A DNA stretch of 64,000 nucleotides from Hippasteria phrygiana. Its lineage: Eukaryota > Echinodermata > Asteroidea > Valvatida > Goniasteridae. Made by a program: the position numbers and the translations under genes. Below the pieces are notes generated by a model. It saw only the letters and a program-made list of their open reading frames with translations, was not told where the DNA came from and did not search any database. Location of the stretch: contig JAZGUH010000446.1 of NCBI GenBank assembly GCA_037893225.1, positions 310,001-374,000 of the forward strand, in the 5' to 3' direction. Positions within the stretch are counted from its first letter, which is position 1, and each line of letters begins with the position of its first letter. Positions 53,911 through 64,000 of this stretch are shown here, in pieces.

Positions 53911-56900
53911 GGAGCGTTCCGGGCGGACGCGGCTCCCCGGCCTAGATGGTTGCCCCTCCGAGGGACGTCCCGGGTGGGACGGTCTTAGGGGGCGTTCCGG
54001 GTGCACGCGGTCCCCCGACCTGCTGGGAGACTCGGGGACCTGGTGACTACCCTGACGAGTAAGGTGCGGCGGCGAGGGCGACTGCCCTGCGCTCGGAGCG
54101 GCGGAGTGGGGGGCTGCTCCGGGTGGTCGCGCCCCCCCCCCCCCCGGTGGGACGTCAGAGGCGGAGGGGATGGAGCGGCGGGGATGGAGCGGCGTCCATC
54201 TCTCTGCCGCTGGCGTGGACGTCAAGCTCATCGACCTCCACACTCACCGATCCCACGAAGACTCCAGCACAGTAGGGGTAGTGTCGTTCTCGGACGTCCC
54301 TCCTGTAGAAGGTTCTCCCGCACCCCCGGGCGCAGGCGTAGGGACATTCCGGGTGGAGTACCCTGCACGCCGTCCGGAGGTGCCTCCGGAGGTTATGGTT
54401 ATGGTTGAACGTCCTCGGCCTCTCGCAGTGGGGGCATTTCGTCGGATCCGTCCTCTTCATCACCTGCACCCTTGCGACCATCGGTCTGGCCTGAGCAGCC
54501 TGCTCTCTGCTTGGGTCCTGGCGTCTCGGCATTGCTCCTGTCATTCCCCGTTGCCGGTCGGGAGCCGACCTCCGCCTAGGGCAGTACCGCCAGATGTGTC
54601 CGAATTCGTGACACCGGTAGCACTCCACTGGGGGGGCGGGCGGTCTGCACGTACCCGATCCCGGCAGCCGGTTTGTGTTCCTCGGCTGGAGGTTGGACTA
54701 CCAGCCGAATGTCCTTGGTCCCTGGCCTCCCTTTCCTGTGCGCCTGTGACTCGAGAAAGGCCTCCATCTCGGCCGCAAGGGTGACTGCCTCGGTCAATGT
54801 CGCCGCTTTCCTGGAGAAGATGTGGAATTGCAACTGCTCATTCCCCAGTGCGTTGCGAAAGGCCTCCAGCGCCAGATCTTCGCGGGCCTGTGTGGGTAGC
54901 TTCGGGTAGCTCTGGTTGACTAAGCGCCGAATTGATTGTCCGAAGCTACCAAGTGACTCACCGCGGCCTCTCACTCGCGTAGACAACTGCGCCCGGTGCA
55001 ATGGGATCTGGGCGGCCACCCCAAACCGTTGTTCGAAATTCTCGAGGAGGGAGGAATATTCCTCTCGCGCCTCCGGCTCCATATCCGCAAGTACCTCCCG
55101 GGCTGTGCCCCTCAAATGGGAAGCCAGGAACATTGCTTTCTCGGCCTCGCTCCAATGGTTGACCGCCGCAACACTCTCGAAATGGATCAAGTAGTCGGAC
55201 CACGACGAGCCCCCGTCGAACCTGTCGGGAAGCATCACTGGCCTCTGACTCCCCGGGTCGGGATGCCCAGGTCTCGCTGTCTCCCTTTTCCTCCTGGGCG
55301 GCGGTGTGACTTCCCCCGCCGGCCCGGCGGCACCGTGGGTACCAGGGGTAGTCTGCGCCCCCGTGGCGGTGGATGGTGCCTCGGTCCCGCATGGGGGCTC
55401 CGTGTGGTGCCACCCCGCGATCCCTGGTCCCCCCTCCCGACCGGCCCGTCTCACTCCGTAGACTCCCGTGCGGATTGCCTCCGCACCATTGACTCCCACG
55501 CGGATTGGCTCTCCTCCATAGGCTCCCACACGGATTGGCTCTGCACCATTGACTCCAACGCGGATTGGCTCTCCTCCATAGACTCCCGTGCGGATTGACT
55601 CCGCACAATTGACTCCCACGCGGATTGGCTCTCCTCCATAGACTCCCGTGCGGATTGTTTCCGGTTGGGGGCGGTGGTCGCCACGCTAGGTGATTGGCCA
55701 CACTGGCACCGTTGAGGGGGCTCTACTGTTGCCGTCGTGGGGCATGTAGGCTGGGGCATCCCCGTGTGGGGTATGGTTCCCGTTGCGTCAGTGTCTGCCC
55801 TGGGGGTTGGTTCCTCGTGGATCCTGGTACTCACGCCGGTGTAGTAAATGCGGGGTGTCTCCGGACGAACCCCCGCCCCCGCTGCGTCGGCAGACGCGGC
55901 TCGACCGCGTTCCGTGTGGAACGGCGTGTCCGCCACGCCGCCGTACCCAGCGCGGCGCGGTTTTTCTGGTGTCCCCCGCTGGGCGTACTGGTGCGAAACT
56001 CATAGGCCGTTTCCACACGAGGCTCCGCCCCCGCTGCCCCCGGCTCGGCGGCGTTCCGTGTAGTCTTGGTTCAAGACGTTGTTACGTATATACGCGATAA
56101 CCGGCCGCCGCGAGAGGGCGTTATCACGACAAACATAATAGCCGCGAACCGCCAGTAACAACGTCTTGGGAATATTGTAGAAGCCGTGTTGTGCGCACGC
56201 ACCTGCTTAGCCTAATGTTGCAGCGCGCATTATGAATACATAAATAAATGCATTATGCATAGATCTAACCCCCTGACGACTACCGCCCGAGTGTTAGTAT
56301 ATGAAGATAAAGGTACAGCAGGTCCGTGCTATTTAGATTGTTTGGTAGGGCCGAGGGGAATGAACTAAAAAGTTCCGGAATGATGGAAATATAATAAACA
56401 GAAAATCTTAACGGGGCTGAATATGATAATTGATGTATTATAATGGTGCTGAGGAGACCTTGTCAGGTGATTTGATTGAGATATAAAATAAAAAAGGCCG
56501 TGATAATAATAAAACAAATAGCTCACGAGGCCCTCTTTACGGCCGGGGAAAACGGAGATTGTCGTACTCTGGTGATTCGATTGTCACACAGTTCACAAAG
56601 ATACTGAGACACACTCTAGATCTCCTGCGGGTTTTCTCCACTGGTACATGGTGAAACTCGACACAAATTCAGGCTCATGTTTGCTTTGAGGCTGGACGCG
56701 AATCCCCGCCGCGACAGAAGCGATTCCCCTACCTCCGAGTCGACTTCAATTCAACGGACGACTTGTCAATTGTCTCAACGGAAGACTTGTCTCCACGGAC
56801 GACTTAATTGTCTTCCCATTTGACGCAAAGACGGTCGAGTTGTCTCAACGGTCGAGTTGTCTCGAGTCGAGTCGGCCAACGGTCGAGTTGTCCGAGCTCC

Positions 56901-59040
56901 TATGGTTTAATATAACTGAGAGGTATTTCTTGCATGTAACAAGTAATTTCCCGCAGATTACACACCATCACCCAGGTTGCCTGCCCGGTCCCTTCGGCGC
57001 CAGTAGTATAGATAGCTACCAGACTATTGTGCAACTTCATGGCAGCTCTTTTTCGTATGTGCGCGTGCGTGAAGGAAAATGTTCCTCATTTTCATTCAGA
57101 ATTGACGCATGCGCACTAGTTTCCCCCATTTTTCGGGGGGAGATTTTACAAGATTCCCAAGACGTTGTTACTGGCGGTTCGTGGCTATTAATAGTTCGTG
57201 GCTAATAACGCCCTCTCGCGGCGGCTGGTTATCGCGTATTATACGTTACAACGTCTTGAACCAAGACTACGTTCCGTGTGGAACGCAGCGTCTGCCCCGT
57301 CGCCGTGTGCAGCGCAGGGCGGCCCCCAGTCGCGGGGCCCGGCGTCCGGCACGCCGGGACAAGGGTCGTGAGGTGTCCCACAGTGAAGCACCGTCCCCGC
57401 CACACCGGCCGGTGCGACTCGGCAACGTTCCGGGTGGAACGGAGCGCCTGTCACTCCGACGTCGGCGGTGTGGGACGGGCCACTGAGGGACTCATAACTA
57501 GTCTGGGGGGAATTGATGCAAATGCAACATGGAATGTAACGAATTCGCCCTCCCTGATCTACAATCTCTGACTTCGTATTCACCCCGTCCTCCCACATGA
57601 GAGATTCCGATCCCGGTGACCCCCAGTCTCCCTCTTATCCCGAGGAAGACTCCCTTGATTATCCCTCAAGAAGGATTCCAACTCACTCAAGGTAACGAAC
57701 GGTCCGCCATTCTTATCTCCCGGTTGGCCTGCGTTGTGTGGAGCTGTATCCCAGTCTGTGTCCGCGCCGTGTGGCGAGTCGGACACCAGACTATCCCTAC
57801 CCGGTGTATTCATGTCGAAAGAACTCGGAGTTTTACCTGATTTATTCCTTTCTGGTATGTCAACGCTGCCTCCAATGTAGCGTCGACCGTGCGCAGGACT
57901 ATTGTACACTGGAAAGAAGTTCTCCGGCACACTTTCTTCGGGTCTAGTCTTCAAGGCTCTAGGCCGTTTATTTTGGCACAAAACAATACAAGACTTCACA
58001 CAAAATGGTGGGAGATCGCACAATGCTTGTTGCTAGGGGAAACGGGTCCCTGCGCGTGCGCCGCCCGGCAACGGGCCTTCCTAGCCGACCAACAGGGGCT
58101 CCGCTGCAACAGCTCCGCTGTGTGGTACCGTGCTAGCGCCCTTCGCCGACCGACCGGCACCGGCGCTACAATATTATAGCGTGTTAGCAAATACTGTATC
58201 GAACACTAGTGTTTCATGTTGTGTGCATATATAGTTGCTGGGAAAAACCGTAGTCTGCGTAGAGAGAAAAATTATGTTCCAGTATAGTCTGGTTCCCTTA
58301 CCATACTTTAGACAAAACGAAGCAACTTATAGATGTCAGGGAATTATCAGGTCGGGGAACTAGACTATTTCCAACGATTGTTACGCGTAACAATCGTTGG
58401 AAAACGATATAAATTTCAACTTTTCTTGAAAAGGACAGCACACTAGGTGCTATCATTTCACAGGATGATTGAGACTGCAAACTTACAGTCTCTGAGTAAG
58501 GTATTTCGTAATAATTAAGTAAAAACAAATTGGAGGATTACCAATTGTGTACACTACATTTAAAAGTGATTTTGTGCGCATTCATATTATGCGCATATTT
58601 CCATTTTTGAAATTAAGATAAGCCGCAGCATTTTGGGAGGTCTTTAGATTTTAGGAGGTTTCTCGAAGATGATGGCATTTCAGATGTAAATATTTCACAG
58701 GAGATTTGGTACTGGTACAAGCTTTCAGATTGAAAGTAATCATTTTTTGTTGATCATTACCAAAGATAAATCATACCTTTAATTCCCTAATGCTTTCTGA
58801 AAATTCATGACTCTTTTTCAAATTGATTTCCAAGGAGATCGGCTTCTTTGCAACGGCGGGCGCACCAGCCGATGCGGCGGGGACAACCTGTCACCGAAAG
58901 ACGGTTCCTCAAATCGCCTGGCAATCACGTCCGCTTTCTTTGGACCGCGGGCGGAGCTGTTACCAATAACGCCGGGCAGTGGCATCGCAATCGGTACACC
59001 TGGTCTGGGTCGTTTTATTACATTCTGGCCAAGTAGATGA
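50681..59040 (+). CDS. secreted cysteine-rich protein, array copy 4 (last exon frameshifted)
   Basis: Exons 50681-50738, 51190-51405, 51956-52074, 52317-52626 and 58835-59040. The signal peptide is compact (MFAAFFSLVLLVVNFHPATG). Exons 1-4 are fully open and keep all cysteines. Intron 4 holds the 4.9-kb pol-less gypsy element. In exon 5 four bases (AGAC in copy 1) are missing after the GPRA codons, so the frame switches to ELLPITPGSG and ends at 59038-59040, losing the conserved WHRNRYTWSGSFYYILAK tail. It may be a recent pseudogene, or an assembly error if the deletion is false. Confidence 0.7.
53305..53592 (-). repeat. 3' LTR of the pol-less gypsy element
   Basis: 288 bp. It differs from the other LTR by several substitutions and small indels, so the insertion is not brand new. 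Confidence 0.9.
53590..54243 (-). CDS. Pro-rich region after the zinc fingers (pol-less element)
   Basis: Open frame with many proline and arginine codons (RPSHPGRPSEGQPSRPG and a poly-Pro stretch), in a different phase from the zinc-finger frame and overlapping its end. It is the positional counterpart of the Pro/Thr-rich frame in the other gypsy element. Likely a degenerate tail; translation is uncertain. Confidence 0.35.
53878..53904. repeat. poly-G tract (poly-Pro codons on minus strand)
   Basis: 27 consecutive G inside the Pro-rich 3' frame of the pol-less element. Confidence 0.9.
54155..54628 (-). CDS. zinc knuckle joined directly to the two-finger module
   Basis: Begins ECYRCHEFGHIWRYC (C-x2-C-x4-H-x4-C knuckle) and after about 45 residues continues CPHCERPRTFNHNHNLRRH and CARGCGRTFYRRDVRERH, ending VGSVSVEVDEL. 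The finger part matches 24697-24900. Pol, which lies between the two in the complete element, is missing with the frame kept, so gag and fingers are fused. Confidence 0.75.
   Translation of the reverse strand: MECYRCHEFGHIWRYCPRRRSAPDRQRGMTGAMPRRQDPSREQAAQARPMVARVQVMKRTDPTKCPHCERPRTFNHNHNLRRHLRTACRVLHPECPYACARGCGRTFYRRDVRERHYPYCAGVFVGSVSVEVDELDVHASGREMDAAPSPPLHPLRL
54576..55619 (-). CDS. gag: gag of the pol-less gypsy element
   Basis: Contains RPVMLPDRFDG, LIHFESVAAVNHW, EKAMFLASHLRGTARE, FEQRFGVAAQIPLHRAQLS and EMEAFLESQAH, clearly homologous to the gag of 19543-25023. It goes out of frame at a seven-G run (54630-54636) just before the zinc knuckle. A one-base change there would separate the two frames, so the frameshift is recent or a sequencing error. 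The N-terminal part is made of the tandem repeats. Confidence 0.8.
   Translation of the reverse strand: MGVNCAESIRTGVYGGEPIRVGVNGAEPIRVGAYGGEPIRVGVNGAEAIRTGVYGVRRAGREGGPGIAGWHHTEPPCGTEAPSTATGAQTTPGTHGAAGPAGEVTPPPRRKRETARPGHPDPGSQRPVMLPDRFDGGSSWSDYLIHFESVAAVNHWSEAEKAMFLASHLRGTAREVLADMEPEAREEYSSLLENFEQRFGVAAQIPLHRAQLSTRVRGRGESLGSFGQSIRRLVNQSYPKLPTQAREDLALEAFRNALGNEQLQFHIFSRKAATLTEAVTLAAEMEAFLESQAHRKGRPGTKDIRLVVQPPAEEHKPAAGIGYVQTARPPSGVLPVSRIRTHLAVLP
55462..55665. repeat. 60-bp tandem repeat in gag leader (pol-less element)
   Basis: About 3.4 units built on GACTCCCGTGCGGATTG and CACGCGGATTGGCTCTCC. It lies at the same place as the GGATCC repeats of the other element although the sequence differs. 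Confidence 0.85.
56061..57269. mobile_element. 1.2-kb MULE-like element nested in the gypsy leader
   Basis: Perfect 9-bp target duplication CGTTCCGTG (56052-56060, 57270-57278). Long inverted ends of about 115 bp start TAGTCTTGGTTCAAGACG and include CGCGATAACC and CCGCCGCGAGAGGGCG. A 9-bp duplication with long inverted ends fits Mutator-like elements. The interior has ACGGTCGAGTTGTC repeats (56820-56895) and no transposase. Confidence 0.85.
57600..57830 (-). CDS. gag N-terminal leader of the pol-less element
   Basis: Starts MNTPGRDSLVSDSPHG near 57812 and contains FVTLSELESFLRDN, matching YVTIDELQSFLSQ of the complete gypsy element. It is separated from the main gag by the MULE-like insertion and the repeats. 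Confidence 0.55.
57876..58170 (-). repeat. 5' LTR of the pol-less gypsy element
   Basis: 295 bp, starting TGTAGCGCCGG in the minus sense. Carries extra bases (CTAGT, GT) relative to the other LTR. Confidence 0.9.
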
Positions 59041-61558
59041 TTTGCAGGGATAGGTTAAGCAAACATCAGAGTATTGTTTCAACAAACTTTCAGATTATGT
59101 AGAAATCCTATAGAAATCTCCTATTTGCAGACAGATGTCTTAACCGGGAAACAACAGAGTTAATTTCCCTCTCTTAATCGAGAAACAAAAGAACCAAAAC
59201 AAATTAGATTTTGATTCAGTGTGTCGGCACTCATACAATTACTCTACATTATCATCGTAAACAGGTTCAGTTTTAACTGACGTTTCTCTGCACTCACTTT
59301 CTAATGAAAAGCTGCGCTTTGTCTTGCATGAACGTTGGGGACAAATTGAAGGCAATATATTTATAGGTAATTGATTTTCAGCCGACGTTTTCATTTTAAG
59401 TGAAGGGAAACCTTCATACTAAAAGGCAACAACTAAAAATTCACAGTTCAACTTGTCGTTTAAAATGATAGAGTAATAGTATAATTTGTCCTTGAGAACA
59501 ACACAAAATGGTAAAGATTTCGTTCAAGATTTCGTTATTAATGTTAGTCTATTGAGGGCGCTGTTGGCCCTAAGGCCATCTCCTATAACGTGTGTAATGT
59601 ATGCGTATTATATCTGTTTGTTTTTAAATATATATGTCACGTACGTGAAATTAACAATATTTAATTATCATTTAAAGGTGTGATGCAGCATTGGAAGAGC
59701 TGACAAAATAGTTACAGGAAATGTTCATGCTTTATGTGATTCAACATGCACACTTTATGTAATCCAATAATAGCCTATCGTGAAATAACAACTTCAATCT
59801 GTTCAAAGTTTGAGTTCAATCCGTCAACCGAGTCACGAATACATAGCGACAAACTGTTCTGATTTGAACAGTGATTTTGTACACATTCGTATAGGCTTAT
59901 TTTCATTCTTGAAATTAAACCACTGCGTGACGAGTTCTTTAGTGTACAGTTTTCTCAAAGAAGACAGCACCTCATCAGACGAAAATGTTTCTCAGGATTG
60001 GTACTGGTATCAACTTTGTAAACAGTAAGCTTTCAGATCAAAACTGATCATTTTGTTTTTGGATCATTACCAAAGCTATATCATGCCCTTAAATCCATCG
60101 AGGGAAATGTAGCCTATTCCCTCAATGTTTATTGCGAAAAGTAAACTATTAACATTTTGTGTTAGTGTTAGGTTGAGCGATGTTATGTCTAGAACATTTC
60201 CCTTTTTCCTTTTCTTTGGATTTGCTGGGAAAGATTTTGAATCCCGTTCCACGTGGCTGAATAATAATTATTAGCGTATTTTCTTGAAGAGCTCCCTTGC
60301 TTTATTAGAAGAAGAACTTGAATGATCTCGCCTTTGGCATCGTACAGTCCTTAAAGCTGTGATGAATATTATTTTGATTAATAAATTGCTTAAATATAAT
60401 ATTCACCGGCAACATTAGGGTGGTAAAATGTAAAAAACAAATGTTTGATAGTGCCTTATCTTTAGTACTTCTCAAATCAAAATTTGGTTGCGATGACTGT
60501 TTCCTAGGCAGCATTTGAATGATCTAAAAAACGTTGTAGCACTCAGCCAACGTCATCTGCTTATCCTCTTTCTGTATTATGACGTCATTAGGTTACTGTT
60601 GTATAGAAGTAGACGCCATTTATGAAACGCAGGATTTGGTACACTGAAATTCTTGCTACGTTAGGATCGACACGGTTTTCAGATACTTCATTTAGACGAC
60701 TCACCAGAGCGTTCTATGTCATGGCTGATAATTATTAATGCATGTAATGACAGTTTACAACTTTGAAGTTTTCAATCTTATTAAATAAGTGTGATTCATA
60801 TAATGAACAAAAATTCGGGTTATACACAGTTATTACATTCGTGTCTGTTTTGTCCGTTCGCATCTACATTTCATTCATTAATGCCGGAGATATACTTGTA
60901 TTGTAAAACTGCAAGTCAGTTCAAGATTTATCGAACAGTGGTTCAATAATGACAATACCAAAGTATTCCCCGGAATGGTACCTTTGGGAGTCATTCCCAT
61001 AGGTTTGTGTACACACTTTTAGTATCTTTTCTAAAACCATTTAACCTATTAAATTAAAACGTTGGAAGCCTCGGCGTAGGAGCATTTCCGACCATTGTTT
61101 CGGTTTTGAAACTTGAAAAGTTCCTTCTAAAAAGGAAGCTGGGGCATTAGTTAGACACCAACATGTCTCCCTACGTCACCGGCACCATGCCTCGTTGAGT
61201 ATGTTCTTTTTACACTAAAATGTCTCCATAATCTATTTAGTAATGTATGTGACACCACTTGTTGCGTGGGCTGTAGCCTATATACAATATACCATGCCAA
61301 CGCGAAACCAGCAACGAAAGCATCGATCACCATCCCTGACAATAACAGCAAAACCTTGAATTTCACATTCATAATATATCAATATGATACACGAGATACA
61401 ATTGGGCCAGTGAGACGGGATAAAATCACCATAGAAACGGAAAAAAATATTGGTTGGAGCGATAATACATGAAGGAGTGAAAACAGTTTTACCCGCTGTC
61501 GTATGGAGTAAATCGTTGATATAAGGCCTACTGAGGTGCCAGCAAGATATTCTTCCAA
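59041..61558. other. spacer between gene copies 4 and 5
   Basis: Counterpart of 11225-13910. No firm gene. It lacks the 12500-12674 MITE and the 47742-48194 and 49791-49991 insertions, giving further empty sites. A TATA-like ATATAAGG near 61520 precedes the copy 5 start. Confidence 0.55.
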
Positions 61559-64000
61559 ATGTTTGCGGCGTTTTTCTCTCTCGTCTTGCTCGTTGTCAAC
61601 TTACACCCGCACGCTAAAAACTGAAGTGTTTAATCCAACACTTACATGTGTGCGGTTAGTGACAACACTTTGAAAGTGTTGAATCCAGCATTTGAAATGT
61701 TAAATTCAGATATTAAACTGTTAATTCAACGTTTAAAATGTTGATTCAACAATTTTAAGGAAAAGTTTGGGGAAATGTTGAATTAATACTTAAATTGTTG
61801 AATCCAGCATTTTAAACATTGAATTCACATTTTAAAATGATGGATTTAACATGTAAAATGCTGGATTCAACACTTTAAAAGTGTGGTCACTGACCGCACA
61901 CATGTAAGTGTTGGATTAAACACTTCAGTTTTGGCTACAGGTAAACATTCATGTTCTGTAAAAACGTAAGCACGTTATCCTTAAACATTTGCTAAACACA
62001 TAGCTACATTACTTATTGTACAGCATTGCGTGAACGCAGTTTGTTAAATATTGTTCAGTGACGCAATTTATTATTCAACGTGTAAAATTTCAGGCAAACA
62101 AATTTACCGCAAAAAATACATAGAGTTGTCTATTGGTTAACGACGATAGATTGTTTTAAAATCAAGATGGCGAGATATCAATTGAGTCTTTGTATCAAAA
62201 GAAGAAAGGATTGACTTTTCTTGAATTCATCAGGACGCCTATCCTGCGGTAGATTACTGGGGCGGGAAGGCTAAAGATCTCCTTATCTGTGTCACTGGTC
62301 GGCCAGCATGGAATAGAAATGCCTGTTCATCCCTAAAGCGATTCGCTGCACAATCGGTCAGGAGCCGGACCCAGAGTCTGACTACAAGTTCCGCTGGGTC
62401 AGTGCACCGAGGTTCGAGTTGGCGGGGTGGACACCAACAATCTGCAGACCAGCGATCCATCAGAAATTCGGGATTGGCTGGATAGTGACTACATCTATAA
62501 AAACGGTCATGAATTTCTAGTGTTGAGGAATCGCAACGATTGAAATATGACCGTCAAGCGATGTGTCATTTTCTTCGCACGATCTCGTCTCAGTTTCATT
62601 TGATCACATGTGTATTTTTGGCGGATGTTAAATCATTAAAATGATGTCCAAGCGTTTTGGGGCGTGGCACCCTGAAAAATAATTTTAAAACTAAATTGCA
62701 TTCCTAGCATTACCGATATTATCAGCTTTCCTGTAGGAAATCAAGCAAAAACAACCAAACCTATGTTTATAGTTATTGAATAATTACATTTATAGAAAGA
62801 AAATCGAATTATTGGCAGACCGACTATAATATTATATTGCGCAGGATGCTCAACTCGGGTGCGACGTTAGCGCAATGTAGAAAGGGTATTAGGGCCCACA
62901 AATGCGAAAAGAATCCTTAAAAATTCGTTCGTAAATTCGTTTCGTTTAACAAAAGGTATACCCAAATCAAATAGCGCCCTCTCCTATTGTGTCCGCCATA
63001 CCTCTAAAAGGCTAATGTGCACATGGTACAGTGGAGAATCCAGCCGCCTCGTGCAGTCAGATAAAATACGAGTGTGATCAGCCAAACAGCGGCCAGTACT
63101 ACTTAAAGGGAAACGGCATCACAAGTGTACGCTTTTACAATAAAGTCCCATCAGGGCCAAATTCATGGCGCAGCTGCGCAAACAATTTTGCCAACAACTA
63201 AAAGTTTCGCTCAACAAACAAACAAACAAATTAACAGGAAAATTGTATGTACACTATACTTATGTCGGATTTATTAGGTGTTTTGTTTGCTAATAAGCAA
63301 GAAAATTTGCTCAAGCAAGCTTAAGTAGCTTCTTAAAATTTGGCCCTGTTTTCATGAAATGAAGCACAGATTCATCAGCTCCTTGCACAGAGTGTCTGAT
63401 GGGCTATACCAGGGTACTGCAAGCATTTTTTGGTCTCTCCTGAGCAGGCCGTATACTGTGAAATGGATGGTGGGTGGGCCTGCTTTGGTCAGGACAACAT
63501 GTGGTCGGCTTGGAACTACATCTGTGTCACAGATAAAGATCTCGAAGAGGTTCGTCTCAGTATCATCTGACAGGATGAGATCTACGTCATCAAGGCTCTT
63601 CTTCAGTGACTTCAAGATCCACACCGATGTGATGTTCGACTTGCAGGCCGACGACTCCTTCAATCCCTCCACACTCGAGGTGATGTACCTGCCGTCACTC
63701 CTAACCAAGTCTCTTAGCATTGGGGATGGTCGTGAGCACACCATGTTGATGTTCGCCAGCGAAGGTGGACTGTTCTAATGACTGAATTATGTTTGGTTTT
63801 TTTCTTGCTGGAGACAATGTTCTATACTTAGTATTCACATAAATATTACGTCATCATATCTTTCTGCTTTATCATTCTCCTCAGGAGATCGACTTGTTTG
63901 TCATTCACCTGATTACAGCACCGGATGCGGCTAGAACGGCTTGCCTCCGACAGAACAACCGTCGGGACGTCTGGCTATCACCTCACTGCACTTCAATCCT
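61559..64000 (+). pseudogene. array copy 5, pseudogene cut by the window end
   Basis: Exon 1 (61559) is split by the same MITE as copy 2. Exon 2 (62339-62484) has the same deletions as copy 2. Exon 3 (about 63011-63126) stays in frame, but its start is replaced by unrelated sequence. Exon 4 (63448-63764) has a TGA in place of TCA after LSII and a 2-base loss near 63596. Exon 5 (from 63885) has TAG in place of CAG after TGCGG. It is thus the sister of copy 2 with independent extra damage, and it lacks the gypsy insertion. Confidence 0.85.
61617..61932. mobile_element. MITE in the signal-peptide exon (copy 5)
   Basis: Same element and position as 13969-14283; ends AAAACTGAAGTG and its reverse complement, with GCTA-like flanks. 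Confidence 0.85.

Larger units (their letters stand above)
53305..58170 (-). mobile_element. pol-less gypsy-type LTR element (non-autonomous)
   Basis: LTRs at 57876-58170 (5', minus sense) and 53305-53592 (3'), TG..CA ends, 4-bp target duplication ATAT (53301-53304, 58171-58174), and a single ATAT in copy 3 (near 44805). After the 5' LTR, TGGAGGCAGCGTTGAC resembles the PBS of the first gypsy element. The polypurine tract CTCGAAGGGGGCGA precedes the 3' LTR. It encodes a gag leader, gag, zinc knuckle and the two-finger module but no protease, RT, RNase H or integrase. Confidence 0.9.
34956..64000. repeat. right copy of the large duplicated block
   Basis: Matches the left block from the LINE 3' end onward. 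It contains private insertions at 36809-38329, 39836-39955, 45127-46960, 47742-48194, 49791-49991 and 53305-58170, each absent as a clean empty site in the left block or in a sister unit. It has three gene units where the left block has two. It runs off the window end in exon 5 of gene copy 5. Confidence 0.9.

Noticed and set aside
53429..54784. Several plus-strand frames of 70-200 codons
   Set aside because: GC-rich antisense of the gag, finger and Pro-rich frames of the pol-less gypsy element.

Overview
This is eukaryotic genomic DNA: split genes with GT..AG introns, AATAAA signals, tRNA-derived SINE-like repeats, CR1/L2/Rex-like non-LTR retrotransposons, two gypsy-type LTR retrotransposons and many small inverted-repeat DNA transposons. 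An animal ITFG2 gene, THAP and SWIM fragments, and the repeat density point to a marine invertebrate, probably a non-vertebrate deuterostome such as an echinoderm or amphioxus. The species cannot be fixed from sequence alone.

The window is organised around a tandem family of five-exon genes for a small secreted cysteine-rich protein of about 320 residues. Five copies lie on the + strand: copy 1 (7632-11224, intact), copy 2 (13911-27475, pseudogene), copy 3 (42101-47504, intact), copy 4 (50681-59040, frameshifted in the last exon) and copy 5 (61559 to the window end, pseudogene). I do not recognise the family for certain. Exons 3-4 resemble the start of a fibrinogen-related domain, and the C-terminus carries its own W-x-R-N-R-Y-T-W-S-G-S-F-Y-Y signature.

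The left part (about 538-27475) and the right part (about 34956-64000) are near-copies of each other. Both start with the same truncated LINE and continue through the same SINE, fold-back repeat, TATA promoter and gene units. The right block has one extra gene unit. Comparing the two shows filled and empty sites for many transposons and so dates them relative to the duplication. Between the blocks lies a 3' part of ITFG2 (28404-34168), whose first exons and a central part are absent. The block pair could be a true segmental duplication or two haplotypes joined in one contig.

A 10.9-kb gypsy element (15703-26638) sits in intron 3 of copy 2, with LTRs, PBS, PPT, a 4-bp target duplication and an intact 1826-codon gag-pol frame. 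It carries an extra two-finger zinc-finger module behind a strong splice acceptor. A diverged relative (53305-58170, minus strand) in intron 4 of copy 4 has lost pol but keeps gag and the same zinc-finger module. A 1.2-kb MULE-like element with 9-bp target duplications is nested inside it.
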